Part shown: positions 18,264 to 27,320 of the stretch, in pieces
Layout: every line of letters starts with the position of its first letter
Position numbering within the stretch: the stretch's first letter is position 1
Source: Methylorubrum aminovorans
Lineage (GTDB): Bacteria > Pseudomonadota > Alphaproteobacteria > Rhizobiales > Beijerinckiaceae
Assembly: GCF_022179725.1 (NCBI RefSeq)
Contig: NZ_BPRC01000001.1
Location: 620,001 to 684,000 of the forward strand
Reading direction: 5' to 3'
DNA length: 64,000 bases
Notes under the pieces: model-generated
The model's database searches: none
What the model saw: the letters and a program-made list of their open reading frames with translations, nothing else
What the model was told of the DNA's origin: nothing
Position numbers and translations under genes: made by a program

Positions 18264-19403
18264 ATGCGTATTGCCGTCTTGACGGAGACGGACCCGATAG
18301 AACCACGGGTCGCGGCCGTCCCAGAAACGGTCAAGAAGTTCATTGGTCTGGGCAGCGAGGTCGTCGTGCAATCGGGAGCGGGCGCCAAAGCCGGTGTCCC
18401 CGATGCCGAGTATGAGTCGGCCGGTGCCAAGATCGCCGGAAGCGTCGAGGAGGCTCTCTCCGGCGCCGATCTCGTCCTCAAGGTTCGCCGTCCGAACGCG
18501 GACGAACTGGCCAAGATCCAGAAGGGCGCCACGGTCGTCGCGATCATGGACCCCTACGGTCACGAGGATGCGCTGAAGGCCGCGGCCGAGGCGGGCGTGA
18601 ACACCTTTGCCATGGAGCTGATGCCCCGCATCACCCGCGCGCAGGTGATGGACGTCCTCTCCTCCCAGGCCAACCTCGCCGGCTACCGCGCCGTCGTTGA
18701 TGGCGCTGCCGAGTACGGCCGCTCCCTGCCCATGATGATGACCGCCGCCGGCACCGTTCCGGCCGCGCGCATCTTCATCATGGGCGTCGGCGTCGCCGGC
18801 CTCCAGGCGATCGCCACCGCCCGCCGCATGGGCGCCGTGGTCACCGCCACCGACGTGCGGCCCGCCACCAAGGAACAGGTCGAATCGCTCGGCGCCAAGT
18901 TCGTCGCCGTCGAGGACGACGAGTTCAAGCAGGCCGAGACCTCCGGCGGCTACGCCAAGGAGATGTCGGCCGAGTACCAGAAGAAGCAGGCGGAGCTAGT
19001 CAAGGGCCACATCGCCAAGCAGGACATCGTCATCACCACGGCCCTGATCCCGGGTCGCCCGGCCCCGAAGCTCGTCTCCGAGGAGATGGTCGCTTCGATG
19101 AAGCCGGGTTCGGTGCTCGTCGACCTCGCGGTCGAGCGCGGCGGCAACGTCGCCGGCGCCAAGGCCGGCGAGATCGTCACCGTCGGCAACGGCGTGAAGA
19201 TCGTCGGCCACGTCAACGTGCCGGGCCGCCTCGCGGCGACCGCCTCGAGCCTCTACGCCCGCAACCTCTACGCCTTCGTCGAGACGATGATCGACAAGGA
19301 AGTGAAGGCGCTGGCGGTGAATTGGGACGACGAACTCGTCAAGGCCACCAACCTCACCCGCGACGGTCAGGTGGTCCACCCCAACTTTCAGCCTAAAGCC
19401 TGA
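18264..19403 (+). CDS. pntAA: NAD(P) transhydrogenase subunit alpha, part 1
   Basis: A 379-residue soluble NAD(H)-binding subunit (domain I) of the proton-translocating transhydrogenase, which uses the proton-motive force to make NADPH from NADH. It has the alanine-dehydrogenase-like N-terminus (RIAVLTETDPIEPRVAAVPET), the Rossmann motif GVGVAGLQAIATARRMGA, and VITTALIPGRPAPKL. This split form (alpha-1, alpha-2, beta as three genes) matches the Rhodospirillum rubrum arrangement, not the two-gene E. coli type. GGGAG precedes the ATG. It is the first gene of the pntAA-pntAB-pntB operon. Confidence 0.96.
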   Translation: MRIAVLTETDPIEPRVAAVPETVKKFIGLGSEVVVQSGAGAKAGVPDAEYESAGAKIAGSVEEALSGADLVLKVRRPNADELAKIQKGATVVAIMDPYGHEDALKAAAEAGVNTFAMELMPRITRAQVMDVLSSQANLAGYRAVVDGAAEYGRSLPMMMTAAGTVPAARIFIMGVGVAGLQAIATARRMGAVVTATDVRPATKEQVESLGAKFVAVEDDEFKQAETSGGYAKEMSAEYQKKQAELVKGHIAKQDIVITTALIPGRPAPKLVSEEMVASMKPGSVLVDLAVERGGNVAGAKAGEIVTVGNGVKIVGHVNVPGRLAATASSLYARNLYAFVETMIDKEVKALAVNWDDELVKATNLTRDGQVVHPNFQPKA

Positions 19404-19424
19404 TCGGTCGCGGAGGATCTCACC

Positions 19425-19877
19425 ATGGCAACCCCCCTTCCGCCCGTCTCGCCTGCAGAGCAGGCCCAGGCCGCCGCATCGGCCGCGCGCGCCGCGGCCG
19501 ACATCGCCCATCAGAACGCCGCACAGGCGCAGTCGATTGCCGACTCGCTCGGACACGGTATCGCCGCCGCCACCCATGGCGCCGTCGATCCCACGGTGTT
19601 CCAGCTCGCGATCTTCGTGCTCGCGATCTTCGTCGGCTATTACGTCGTTTGGTCGGTGACGCCGGCCCTGCACACGCCGCTGATGTCGGTGACCAACGCG
19701 ATCTCGTCGGTCATCATCGTCGGCGCGCTCCTGGCGGTCGGTGTGCCGCTCATCGAGAAGGGCACCGGCTGGGCCCGCTTCTTCGGCTTCATCGGTATCG
19801 TCCTCGCCTCCGTGAATATCTTCGGCGGCTTCCTCGTGACCCAGCGCATGCTCGGCATGTACAAGAAGAAGGCCTGA
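19425..19877 (+). CDS. pntAB: NAD(P) transhydrogenase subunit alpha, part 2
   Basis: A 150-residue membrane subunit. An unusually Ala/Gln-rich N-terminal extension (about 50 residues) precedes four hydrophobic helices. Conserved stretches are [20 protein letters not shown] and [20 protein letters not shown], which are diagnostic of PntAB. It forms half of the proton channel (domain II) with PntB. It lies 21 bp after pntAA and 4 bp before pntB, so the three are co-transcribed. Confidence 0.95.
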   Translation: MATPLPPVSPAEQAQAAASAARAAADIAHQNAAQAQSIADSLGHGIAAATHGAVDPTVFQLAIFVLAIFVGYYVVWSVTPALHTPLMSVTNAISSVIIVGALLAVGVPLIEKGTGWARFFGFIGIVLASVNIFGGFLVTQRMLGMYKKKA

Positions 19878-19881
19878 GGCG

Positions 19882-21282
19882 ATGTCGGAAAACGTCTCAT
19901 CCCTTCTCTACATCGTCGCCGGCGTCCTGTTCATCATGGCGCTGCGGGGTCTCTCGCACCCCACCACGTCGCGACAGGGTAACCTGTACGGCATGATCGG
20001 CATGGCGCTCGCCGTGCTCACGACCCTGATCGGCCATCCGCCGGCGGGACTTGGCGCCTGGATCCTGGTGCTGCTCGGCCTTGGTATCGGCGGTGGCGCC
20101 GGCGCGGTGATTGCCAAGCGGGTGCCGATGACGGCGATGCCGCAGCTCGTCGCGGCCTTCCACTCGCTCGTCGGCCTTGCCGCCGTGGCGGGTGCGGCGG
20201 CGACGCTCTACGCCCCCCAGGCGGTCGGCATCCTCGAGAACGGCCACATCCACAAGGAGTCGCTGTTCGAGATGGCGCTGGGCGCGGCGATCGGCGCGAT
20301 CACCTTCACCGGTTCGGTCATCGCCTTCGCCAAGCTCGACGGGCGCATGTCCGGCAAGCCGATCATGCTGCCGCAGCGGCACGCCATCAACATCGCGCTG
20401 GGCATCGCCCTGGTGGTGCTGATCGCCGTGTTCATCGGCAACGAGAGCAAGCTGGTCTTCTGGTTGATCGTGCTCCTGTCCTTCGTCCTGGGCGGGCTGC
20501 TCATCATCCCGATCGGCGGCGCGGACATGCCCGTCGTCGTCTCGATGCTGAACTCCTACTCGGGCTGGGCGGCGGCCGGCATCGGCTTCACCCTGGGCAA
20601 CCTCGCGCTCATCATCACGGGCTCGCTGGTCGGCTCCTCGGGCGCGATCCTGTCCTACATCATGTGCAAGGCGATGAACCGGTCGTTCATCTCGGTCATC
20701 CTCGGCGGCTTCGGTGGGGATTCCGCCGCAGCGGCCGGTGGCGGCCAGGTCGAGACGCGCCCCGTCAAGCAGGGCTCGCCGGACGACGCAGCCTACATCA
20801 TGAAGAACGCCGAGAAGGTCATCATCGTCCCCGGCTACGGCATGGCGGTCGCCCAGGCGCAGCACTCCCTGCGTGAGATGGCCGACCTGCTGAAGAAGGA
20901 GGGCGTCGATGTGAAGTACGCCATCCACCCGGTGGCGGGCCGCATGCCGGGGCATATGAACGTGCTCTTGGCGGAAGCCAACGTGCCCTACGACGAGGTG
21001 TTCGAGCTGGAGGACATCAACGGCGAGTTCCCGCAGGCCGACGTGGCCTTCGTGATCGGCGCCAACGACGTCACCAACCCGGCCGCCAAGACCGACAAGG
21101 CGTCGCCGATCTACGGCATGCCGATCCTCGATGTGGAGAAGGCCAAGACCGTTCTCTTCATCAAGCGCGGCATGGGCTCGGGCTACGCCGGCGTCGAGAA
21201 CGAGGTGTTCTTCCGCGACAACACGATGATGCTGTTCGGTGACGCCAAGAAGGTCGTCGACAACATCCTCAAGAACCTCTGA
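19882..21282 (+). CDS. pntB: NAD(P) transhydrogenase subunit beta
   Basis: 466 residues: about nine membrane helices (1-260) carrying the rest of the proton channel, then the NADP(H)-binding domain III with VIIVPGYGMAVAQAQH, HPVAGRMPGHMNVLLAEA and VIGANDVTNPAA. These are the hallmark PntB motifs. The enzyme is a major NADPH source and matters for biosynthesis during growth on C1 compounds. The gene starts 4 bp after pntAB. Confidence 0.97.
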   Translation: MSENVSSLLYIVAGVLFIMALRGLSHPTTSRQGNLYGMIGMALAVLTTLIGHPPAGLGAWILVLLGLGIGGGAGAVIAKRVPMTAMPQLVAAFHSLVGLAAVAGAAATLYAPQAVGILENGHIHKESLFEMALGAAIGAITFTGSVIAFAKLDGRMSGKPIMLPQRHAINIALGIALVVLIAVFIGNESKLVFWLIVLLSFVLGGLLIIPIGGADMPVVVSMLNSYSGWAAAGIGFTLGNLALIITGSLVGSSGAILSYIMCKAMNRSFISVILGGFGGDSAAAAGGGQVETRPVKQGSPDDAAYIMKNAEKVIIVPGYGMAVAQAQHSLREMADLLKKEGVDVKYAIHPVAGRMPGHMNVLLAEANVPYDEVFELEDINGEFPQADVAFVIGANDVTNPAAKTDKASPIYGMPILDVEKAKTVLFIKRGMGSGYAGVENEVFFRDNTMMLFGDAKKVVDNILKNL

Positions 21283-21386
21283 TCGGCTAGAATCGGCGGT
21301 CAGATGCGGGGCGGGCGAGCAATCGTCCGCCCCGCTGTCGTTTGGAGGGCGCAGTTTTTGCCGTCTGAAGCGGCTATGGTCGCGCC

Positions 21387-23210
21387 GTGTCCGCTTCCAT
21401 GTCCCTCGCCTCGCCCCTCGATCTGCCTCGCCCCTTCCTCGACGTCACCGCATCGGTGCTCGGGCGGCCCTGGCGCGAGCGGTGCGGGGATCCCGGTCTT
21501 CAGGCTCTGGCGACAACCATGACCCAGGCCTACGGCCTGCCGGATCTGCTCGCCCGCGTCCTCGTCGGGCGCGGCGTACGGCCGGCCGAGGCCGAGGCTT
21601 ATCTGTCCCCGCGCCTGCGCGACCTGATGCCGGACCCCTCCGTGCTCGTGGATATGGAGGCGGCGGTCGATCGCCTCGCTCATGCCGTACGAACCCACGA
21701 GGCGGTGGCGATCTTCGGCGATTACGACGTGGACGGCGCGTCGAGCGCATCGCTCCTCGCAAATTATCTGCGGGCGCTCGGCGTCAAGGTGCGCATCCAC
21801 ATCCCCGACCGCATCACGGAAGGCTACGGCCCGAATGTCGGCGCCGTCACGGCTTTGCGCGAGGAGGGGGCGGGCCTGCTCGTCTGCGTCGATTGCGGCA
21901 CTGCCGGCCACGAACCGCTGGCCGCCGCAGCGGCCCTCGGCCTCGACGTGATCGTGCTCGATCACCACGGTGCTCCAGAGGAGCTTCCGCAGACGCGCGC
22001 CCTGGTCAACCCGAACCGGCTCGATGACCTCTCCGGCCTTGGTCATCTCTGCGCGGCGGGCGTCGTCTTCATGACCCTCGTCGCGCTCGCCCGCCGCTTG
22101 CGGGGGGAGGGGGCTTTCGCTTCCACCGCCGAGCCGCGCCTCACCGACTTCCTCGACCTCGTGGCCCTTGCCACCGTCGCCGACGTGGTGCCGCTCGTCG
22201 GGCTCAATCGCGCCTTCGTTGTCCAGGGGCTTGCGGTGATGCGGGGCCGGGGCCGGCCGGGGCTGGCGGCCCTTCTCGACGCCGCAGGCCTGAGCGAGCC
22301 GCCGGAATCATGGCATCTCGGCTTTCTCGTGGGGCCGCGCATCAATGCCGGCGGCCGCATCGGCGACGCCGGCCTCGGCGCACGGCTCCTCACCACGGGT
22401 GATCCGATCGAGGCGCGCAGCATCGCCGAGGAACTGGACCGGCTCAATCGGGAGCGCCAAGCCATTGAGGCACAGGCGGTCGCCGAGGCCGAAGCCGAGA
22501 TGGATACACGCCTCGCCCGCGACCCCGATCGTCCGGTGCTGATCGCCGCCTCGCCCGAATGGCATCCCGGTATCGTCGGACTCATTGCCGCCCGCTTGAA
22601 GGAGCGGTTCGGTCGGCCTGCCTTCGCCTTCGCCGTCAAGCCCGATGGAAGCGCCGTCGGCTCCGGACGCTCCGTGGTCGGTGCGGATCTCGGCGGGGCC
22701 GTGCGCGGCGCGGTCGAGGCCGGGCTCGCCGTGAAGGGCGGGGGACACGCGATGGCCGCCGGTGTCACCCTTGCGGCCGGCGGGCTCGAGGCCTTCGGTG
22801 CGAGTCTCTCCCGCGATCTGACCGAGGCCGTCGGCCGGGCGCGGGCGGCCGAGGCGCTGCTGATCGACGGCACCGTGAGCGCCGGCGGCGCGACCGCGGA
22901 ACTCGTGCGGCTGATCCAGCGTGCCGGACCCTTCGGCCAAGGCGCGCCGGAACCGATGATGGCACTGCCGCGCCATCGCGTCGTCGATGCGGGTATCGTC
23001 GGCAACGGACATGTCCGCGCGCGTCTCGTCAGTGGGGACGGGCAAGCGGTCGGGGGCATCGCTTTTCGCGCCTCACAAGGACCGGTCGGCGCCGCTCTGC
23101 TTGGCGGCATCGGCCGCACGTTCCACGTCGCCGGAACGCTCTCCTGCGACCGCTGGCGCGGTGCGGAGCGAGCTCAGGTTCGAATCTGCGATCTCGCGCC
23201 CTGTGGATAG
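21387..23210 (+). CDS. recJ: Single-stranded-DNA exonuclease RecJ
   Basis: 607 residues of the DHH phosphoesterase family. Motifs I-III are visible: FGDYDVDGASSAS (about 111-123), LVCVDCGTAG, and VIVLDHHGAPE, the DHH box. A DHHA1 region contains VKGGGHAMAAGVTLA, and an OB-like C-terminal domain follows. RecJ degrades 5' single-stranded ends in RecF-pathway recombination and mismatch and base-excision repair. The start is GTG 21387 or ATG 21399. A tRNA-Tyr gene follows. Confidence 0.95.
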   Translation: MSASMSLASPLDLPRPFLDVTASVLGRPWRERCGDPGLQALATTMTQAYGLPDLLARVLVGRGVRPAEAEAYLSPRLRDLMPDPSVLVDMEAAVDRLAHAVRTHEAVAIFGDYDVDGASSASLLANYLRALGVKVRIHIPDRITEGYGPNVGAVTALREEGAGLLVCVDCGTAGHEPLAAAAALGLDVIVLDHHGAPEELPQTRALVNPNRLDDLSGLGHLCAAGVVFMTLVALARRLRGEGAFASTAEPRLTDFLDLVALATVADVVPLVGLNRAFVVQGLAVMRGRGRPGLAALLDAAGLSEPPESWHLGFLVGPRINAGGRIGDAGLGARLLTTGDPIEARSIAEELDRLNRERQAIEAQAVAEAEAEMDTRLARDPDRPVLIAASPEWHPGIVGLIAARLKERFGRPAFAFAVKPDGSAVGSGRSVVGADLGGAVRGAVEAGLAVKGGGHAMAAGVTLAAGGLEAFGASLSRDLTEAVGRARAAEALLIDGTVSAGGATAELVRLIQRAGPFGQGAPEPMMALPRHRVVDAGIVGNGHVRARLVSGDGQAVGGIAFRASQGPVGAALLGGIGRTFHVAGTLSCDRWRGAERAQVRICDLAPCG

Positions 23211-23231
23211 AAAACGGATCGAACGGATCGG

Positions 23232-23260
23232 TTGACACCCGATCAGACCCTCACCATAAG
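23232..23260 (+). promoter_or_regulatory. Sigma-70 type promoter for tRNA-Tyr
   Basis: A perfect -35 TTGACA (23232-23237), a 17-bp spacer and a weak -10 CATAAG (23255-23260) place transcription start near 23267, about 33 bp before the mature tRNA-Tyr. A strong -35 with a degenerate -10 is usual in alphaproteobacteria. Confidence 0.72.
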
Positions 23261-23299
23261 GGCCTCGCCCGCCGCGATTGAAACGCGGCGACCCGGTTT

Positions 23300-23383
23300 G
23301 GGGGAATGTCCCGAGCGGCAAAGGGGGCGGACTGTAAATCCGCTGCGTAAGCTTCGTAGGTTCGAGTCCTACTTCCCCCACCA
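23300..23383 (+). tRNA. tRNA-Tyr (GTA)
   Basis: 84 nt with a GGGGGAA/TTCCCCC acceptor stem, discriminator A at 23380 and an encoded CCA. The anticodon stem GCGGA/TCCGC encloses loop CTGTAAA with GTA at 23334-23336. A long variable arm (class II, typical for tyrosine) and a TTCGAGT T-loop complete it. Confidence 0.97.
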
Positions 23384-23646
23384 AACACATCCCACAGAGA
23401 CGGTGTAGACCTTCTGGATACTAGGCGGGCCCTGGATCCCGACCGGTCCGGCTGTGAGTGACGCCAAGAACCCGCAATCTCTCGTTGAATCTGTCGTCCT
23501 TCGAGCCGGGGGACGAGCGATGGTGCGCATCCGCACGAAGTCAGGAATCTGTTCACAGATTTCGGCACGCGCACGCCGATTAACCTGTGTTAGTTCCGCT
23601 GGCCTTTCGGAGCGCTAGGTTGCGGCGACTAGGCCAGGGAAACTCA

Positions 23647-24381
23647 GTGTCCAACCCGCTCGTCCGCAAGCTGGAAAACTTCGTTCGCCTTTCTCCGGAG
23701 GAGAAGCAGGCCCTGGAGAAGATCGCTCAGCCCGCACGAAGGTTGGGAGCCCGCGAGGATGTGATCCGCGACGGGGAGCGGCCGCGTCATGTTCATGTCG
23801 TCGTCGAGGGTTGGGCCTGCCGCTACAAGCAGCTCGAGGACGGCCGGCGCCAAGTCATCTCGATCTTTCTCCCCGGTGATCTCTGCGACCCGCATGTCTT
23901 CGTACTGCGCAAGATGGATCACTCGCTCGGAACGCTGACGCCTGTGGTTCTCGCCGAGATCTCCGAATCTGCGATACGCGAGATCGCAGTGCAGTTTCCG
24001 CGCGTGGCGGAGGCACTCTGGTGGGAGGTGCTGGTGACGGCGGCGATCCAGCGCGAATGGACCGTCAGCCTTGGCCAGCGGCTGGCGACGGAACGCCTGG
24101 GACACCTCTTCTGCGAGCTGTTCCTCCGGCTACGCGCCGTCGGAATGACGACTGAGGCCAGTTGTGAATTCCCGATTACACAAGCCGATCTCGGCGATGC
24201 GATGGGGCTCTCGACGGTTCATATCAACCGCACGCTTAAGGAGTTGCGGTCGGCAGGCTTGATCCGCTTACGTGGTCGTCAACTCACCATACCCGATTTC
24301 TCCGCTCTCCAGGCGGCCTCGCTCTTCGATTCTTCGTATCTACATCACGAGCGTGATCCATCGGTATTAGACGACGATTGA
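23647..24381 (+). CDS. Crp/Fnr-family transcriptional regulator
   Basis: 244 residues: an N-terminal cyclic-nucleotide-type beta-roll (about 20-135, HVHVVVEGWACRYKQLEDGRRQVISIFLPGD), a dimerisation helix, and a winged helix-turn-helix at 175-225 (ITQADLGDAMGLSTVHINRTLKEL). It lacks the N-terminal cysteine cluster of oxygen-sensing Fnr, so the effector is unknown. The frame extends upstream, but GTG 23647 has AGGGA at a good distance and matches where the family begins. A HWE histidine kinase starts 52 bp downstream on the same strand, suggesting a joint signalling unit. Confidence 0.9.
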   Translation: MSNPLVRKLENFVRLSPEEKQALEKIAQPARRLGAREDVIRDGERPRHVHVVVEGWACRYKQLEDGRRQVISIFLPGDLCDPHVFVLRKMDHSLGTLTPVVLAEISESAIREIAVQFPRVAEALWWEVLVTAAIQREWTVSLGQRLATERLGHLFCELFLRLRAVGMTTEASCEFPITQADLGDAMGLSTVHINRTLKELRSAGLIRLRGRQLTIPDFSALQAASLFDSSYLHHERDPSVLDDD

Positions 24382-24433
24382 GGAGCGGCGCTTTAGCCGA
24401 TTCAATCTGTTGAGGTCAGCGAACGGCTAAATC

Positions 24434-25138
24434 ATGAAGCAGGATCCGCGGGACGCACGTATCGAGGAGTTGGAGGCGGAGAACCGGCGTCTGCGCCGCT
24501 TCCTCGACGAAACCGGTCTGCCGGCAGAGCTGCGCCACAAGGTCCGCAACACGCTCTCGATGCTGCGGGCGATCATCCGCCGCTCTGCTGAGACGAGCGA
24601 CTCCGTGGAAACCTACGTTGCCCATCTCGATGGCCGCGTCGATGCCCTCGCGCGCGTACTCAACGCGCTGATGCGCAGCGTGCCGGAGGGAATTGGCCTG
24701 CATTCCCTCATCGCGGATGAGCTTCTCGTGCATCTCGCGCGCGAGGGCGAACAGGTGGCGATCTCGGGACCGAGCTTGCGTTTGCGCCCCGGCGCGGCGG
24801 AAGTGTTCGCCATGGCGGTCCACGAACTGGCCGTGAATGCGGTCGAGCATGGCGCGCTGACCGTGCCGCAGGGCCGCATTCACGTGACCTGGTCCCTGTC
24901 ATCGCCGGCGACTCCGGCGGGAACCCCGCAGCAGCTCACCTTCATCTGGGATGAGAGTGGACTCGAAAACATCCCGTCGACCCCATCGCATCACGGCTTC
25001 GGCCTGGAAGTCCTCGAACGAAGCCTGCGCTACGAGTTGAAGGCGAAGACGGTGATGACCTTCAAGCCGGAGGGCCTGCACTGCTCGATCAGCCTGCCGC
25101 TATCGCCGCAGATGACGCTGATCGAGGAAGAGGAATAG
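24434..25138 (+). CDS. Soluble HWE-family histidine kinase
   Basis: 234 residues with no sensor domain or membrane helix. A short coiled coil (IEELEAENRRLRRFLDE) leads to the phospho-acceptor region with H36 in LRHKVRNTLSMLRAIIRRS. The HWE-type ATPase domain follows: its first box VHELAVNAVEHGAL carries the H and its second LTFIWDESG the W-x-E. HWE kinases are concentrated in Rhizobiales and often feed general stress or light responses. Sensory input must come from a partner protein, possibly the Crp-type regulator encoded 52 bp upstream. Confidence 0.88.
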   Translation: MKQDPRDARIEELEAENRRLRRFLDETGLPAELRHKVRNTLSMLRAIIRRSAETSDSVETYVAHLDGRVDALARVLNALMRSVPEGIGLHSLIADELLVHLAREGEQVAISGPSLRLRPGAAEVFAMAVHELAVNAVEHGALTVPQGRIHVTWSLSSPATPAGTPQQLTFIWDESGLENIPSTPSHHGFGLEVLERSLRYELKAKTVMTFKPEGLHCSISLPLSPQMTLIEEEE

Positions 25139-25334
25139 CGCGTTCGAGCTTGATGCGACGGCCGTCGATCTGCGGCTGATCCGGCACACCGGGGCGTTGT
25201 CTGCACACCATTTCTCGATCAAGCGGTGTGCCAAGCGGGGCCGGGGTAGCCGCGCGGGTGATCGACGGGTACTTAACATTCAGATGCTTTTCTGGAGGCA
25301 TCGCCCGCCAAGAGCCAGAGACCCAGCCTCGCGT

Positions 25335-27320
25335 ATGCATGTCCGGATGAACTGCCTGCTGCGTTCGCCGGCCATCGGTGGCGTCCTCTTCGGCTTGGCG
25401 AGCGTGATCGTCCTTCCGGAGCCGGCGCGAGCTTTCGATCTGTTCGGCCTGTTCGGCTCCGAGGAGGAGCCGCCGGCGCCCAGCGCCGGAGCTTTGCCCT
25501 ACAGCCTGCGCATCACCGGCACCGACGATTCGGACATCCTCCGGGCGCTTCAAGACACCTCGACGCTCTACCGTCTGCGCCAGGAGGCGCCGCCGGATGG
25601 CGAGGGGCTGGTCCGGCGGGCCGAGGCCGATCTCCGGCGCCTGACCGACGTGCTCTCGGGCTACGGCTATTGTCAGGGTACGGTGTCGATCCGCATCGAC
25701 GGTGTGCCCGTGACGGGTGAGTCCTCGCTCGCCGCCGCCTCCCGCGCCGCAGAGGGATCGCGGGCCCGTGCCCTGGTGCCGGTGAAGATCGCCGTCGATC
25801 TTGGTCCCCTCTACACGCTGCGGACCGTGCGCGCCCTCGATCCGCGCGGCCGTCCGTTCTCGGACGAGGTGCTGCCCGAGCGCTTTACCCGCACCGGCGA
25901 CGACGTACCGGCCCGCTCCGCCACGGTGCTCGCCCGCGAGGCGAAGATCGTCGATCGCTTCCGCGCGCTGGGCCATCCCTTCGCCAAAGCGGTGAGCCGC
26001 GACCCCGTCGTCGACGATGCGGCGCATGTCATGGACGTGACCTTCACCATCGATCCCGGCCCGATGGCCGGGCTCGGCGAGGTGTCGGTCAAGGCAACCG
26101 ACGGCATCGATCCGGCGGTGATCCGCTCGTTCATCTATTCCGAGCCGGGCGATCCCTACTCGCCGAAGGCGGTCTCGGACATCCGCCGTTCGGTGGCCCG
26201 CATCGAAGGCCTCGGCGCCGTCCGTGTGCGCGAGGGCGAGACCCTCGATGCGCAGGGCAACCTGCCGATCTTCGTCGAGGTGAGCGAGCGCGAGCGCAAC
26301 CTCATCGGCGTCGCGGCGCGCTACTCCACCGTCGACGGGCCGGGCGTGCGCGCCTACTACGCCAACCGCAACCTGTGGGGCGGCGGCGAGACCCTGCGGC
26401 TCGATGCCGACATCTACTATCTCGGCCTCGGCTACGATCCGTTCGCGACCCAGCGCAAGCTCGCCGGCATCGACACGACGGGATTGGGCGGGCGCCTCTC
26501 CGCCACCTTCGTGAAGCCGGCGCTCGGCGGCACCCGCAACGACCTTCTGGCCAATGTCTTCGTGACCCGCGAAGTGCAGCAGAGCTATTTCGTGGACGCG
26601 GCCGGCGCCTCGGTGGCCCTGCGTCACCGCTTCTCCGACACCTTCTCGGCCCAGATCGGCCTCGACGGACAGGTCGGCCGTTCGAAGGACGCCATCGGCA
26701 CCGTCGATTACCGGCTGATCGGCCTGCCGCTCTCGGTCACTTACGATTCCACCGACAGCCTGCTCGACCCGACCGAGGGTTTCCGGGTGATCGCCTCCGC
26801 CGCGCCCTATCCCGGCTTTCTCGGCTCGGATCCGGGCATCTTCGTCGCGAAGGCACAGGGCTCGACCTACTACGCGCTGGACGACGAGCGGAAATACGTG
26901 CTCGCCGGCCGCCTCGGGTTCGGCTCGGTCTCGGGGGCGCGGCTCGACGAGATCCCCGACAATTTCCGCTTCTTCGCCGGCGGCGGCGGTTCCGTGCGCG
27001 GATTCGCCTTCCGGACGCTCGGTCCCCGCGGCCCCTTCAACCTGCCGATCGGCGGGCGCAGCCTGCTGGAGGCCTCGATCGAGGCCCGCATCAAGATCAC
27101 CGACACGATCGGCATCGTGCCGTTCTTCGACGCGGGCACGGCGTTCGCCTCGACGCTGCCGGATTTCGATGAGCGTATCCGCAAGGCGGTCGGCATCGGC
27201 GTCCGCTATTACACCGGCATCGGTCCGATCCGCGCCGACCTCGCCTTCCCGCTCGACCGGATCAAGGGAAACCGCGAGCTGCCGGCCGCCCTGTACATCA
27301 GTCTCGGACAGGCGTTCTGA
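25335..27320 (+). CDS. tamA: Outer-membrane translocation factor TamA
   Basis: About 661 residues in the BamA/Omp85 superfamily. A signal peptide is followed by POTRA-like repeats (about 50-320) and a C-terminal 16-strand barrel. The lid-loop motif VRGF appears in GSVRGFAFRT, and the chain ends in LGQAF with the usual terminal aromatic residue. With TamB it helps insert autotransporters and other outer-membrane proteins and may carry lipids. tamB starts at the base after the tamA stop. The exact start is unclear: ATGs at 25284, 25335 and 25347 are all possible; I chose 25335, which gives a compact signal peptide. Confidence 0.9.
   Translation: MHVRMNCLLRSPAIGGVLFGLASVIVLPEPARAFDLFGLFGSEEEPPAPSAGALPYSLRITGTDDSDILRALQDTSTLYRLRQEAPPDGEGLVRRAEADLRRLTDVLSGYGYCQGTVSIRIDGVPVTGESSLAAASRAAEGSRARALVPVKIAVDLGPLYTLRTVRALDPRGRPFSDEVLPERFTRTGDDVPARSATVLAREAKIVDRFRALGHPFAKAVSRDPVVDDAAHVMDVTFTIDPGPMAGLGEVSVKATDGIDPAVIRSFIYSEPGDPYSPKAVSDIRRSVARIEGLGAVRVREGETLDAQGNLPIFVEVSERERNLIGVAARYSTVDGPGVRAYYANRNLWGGGETLRLDADIYYLGLGYDPFATQRKLAGIDTTGLGGRLSATFVKPALGGTRNDLLANVFVTREVQQSYFVDAAGASVALRHRFSDTFSAQIGLDGQVGRSKDAIGTVDYRLIGLPLSVTYDSTDSLLDPTEGFRVIASAAPYPGFLGSDPGIFVAKAQGSTYYALDDERKYVLAGRLGFGSVSGARLDEIPDNFRFFAGGGGSVRGFAFRTLGPRGPFNLPIGGRSLLEASIEARIKITDTIGIVPFFDAGTAFASTLPDFDERIRKAVGIGVRYYTGIGPIRADLAFPLDRIKGNRELPAALYISLGQAF

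Noticed and set aside
23073..23390. Open frame on the minus strand across recJ end and tRNA-Tyr
   Set aside because: It reads straight through the tRNA gene; this kind of tRNA-antisense frame is a frequent false call.
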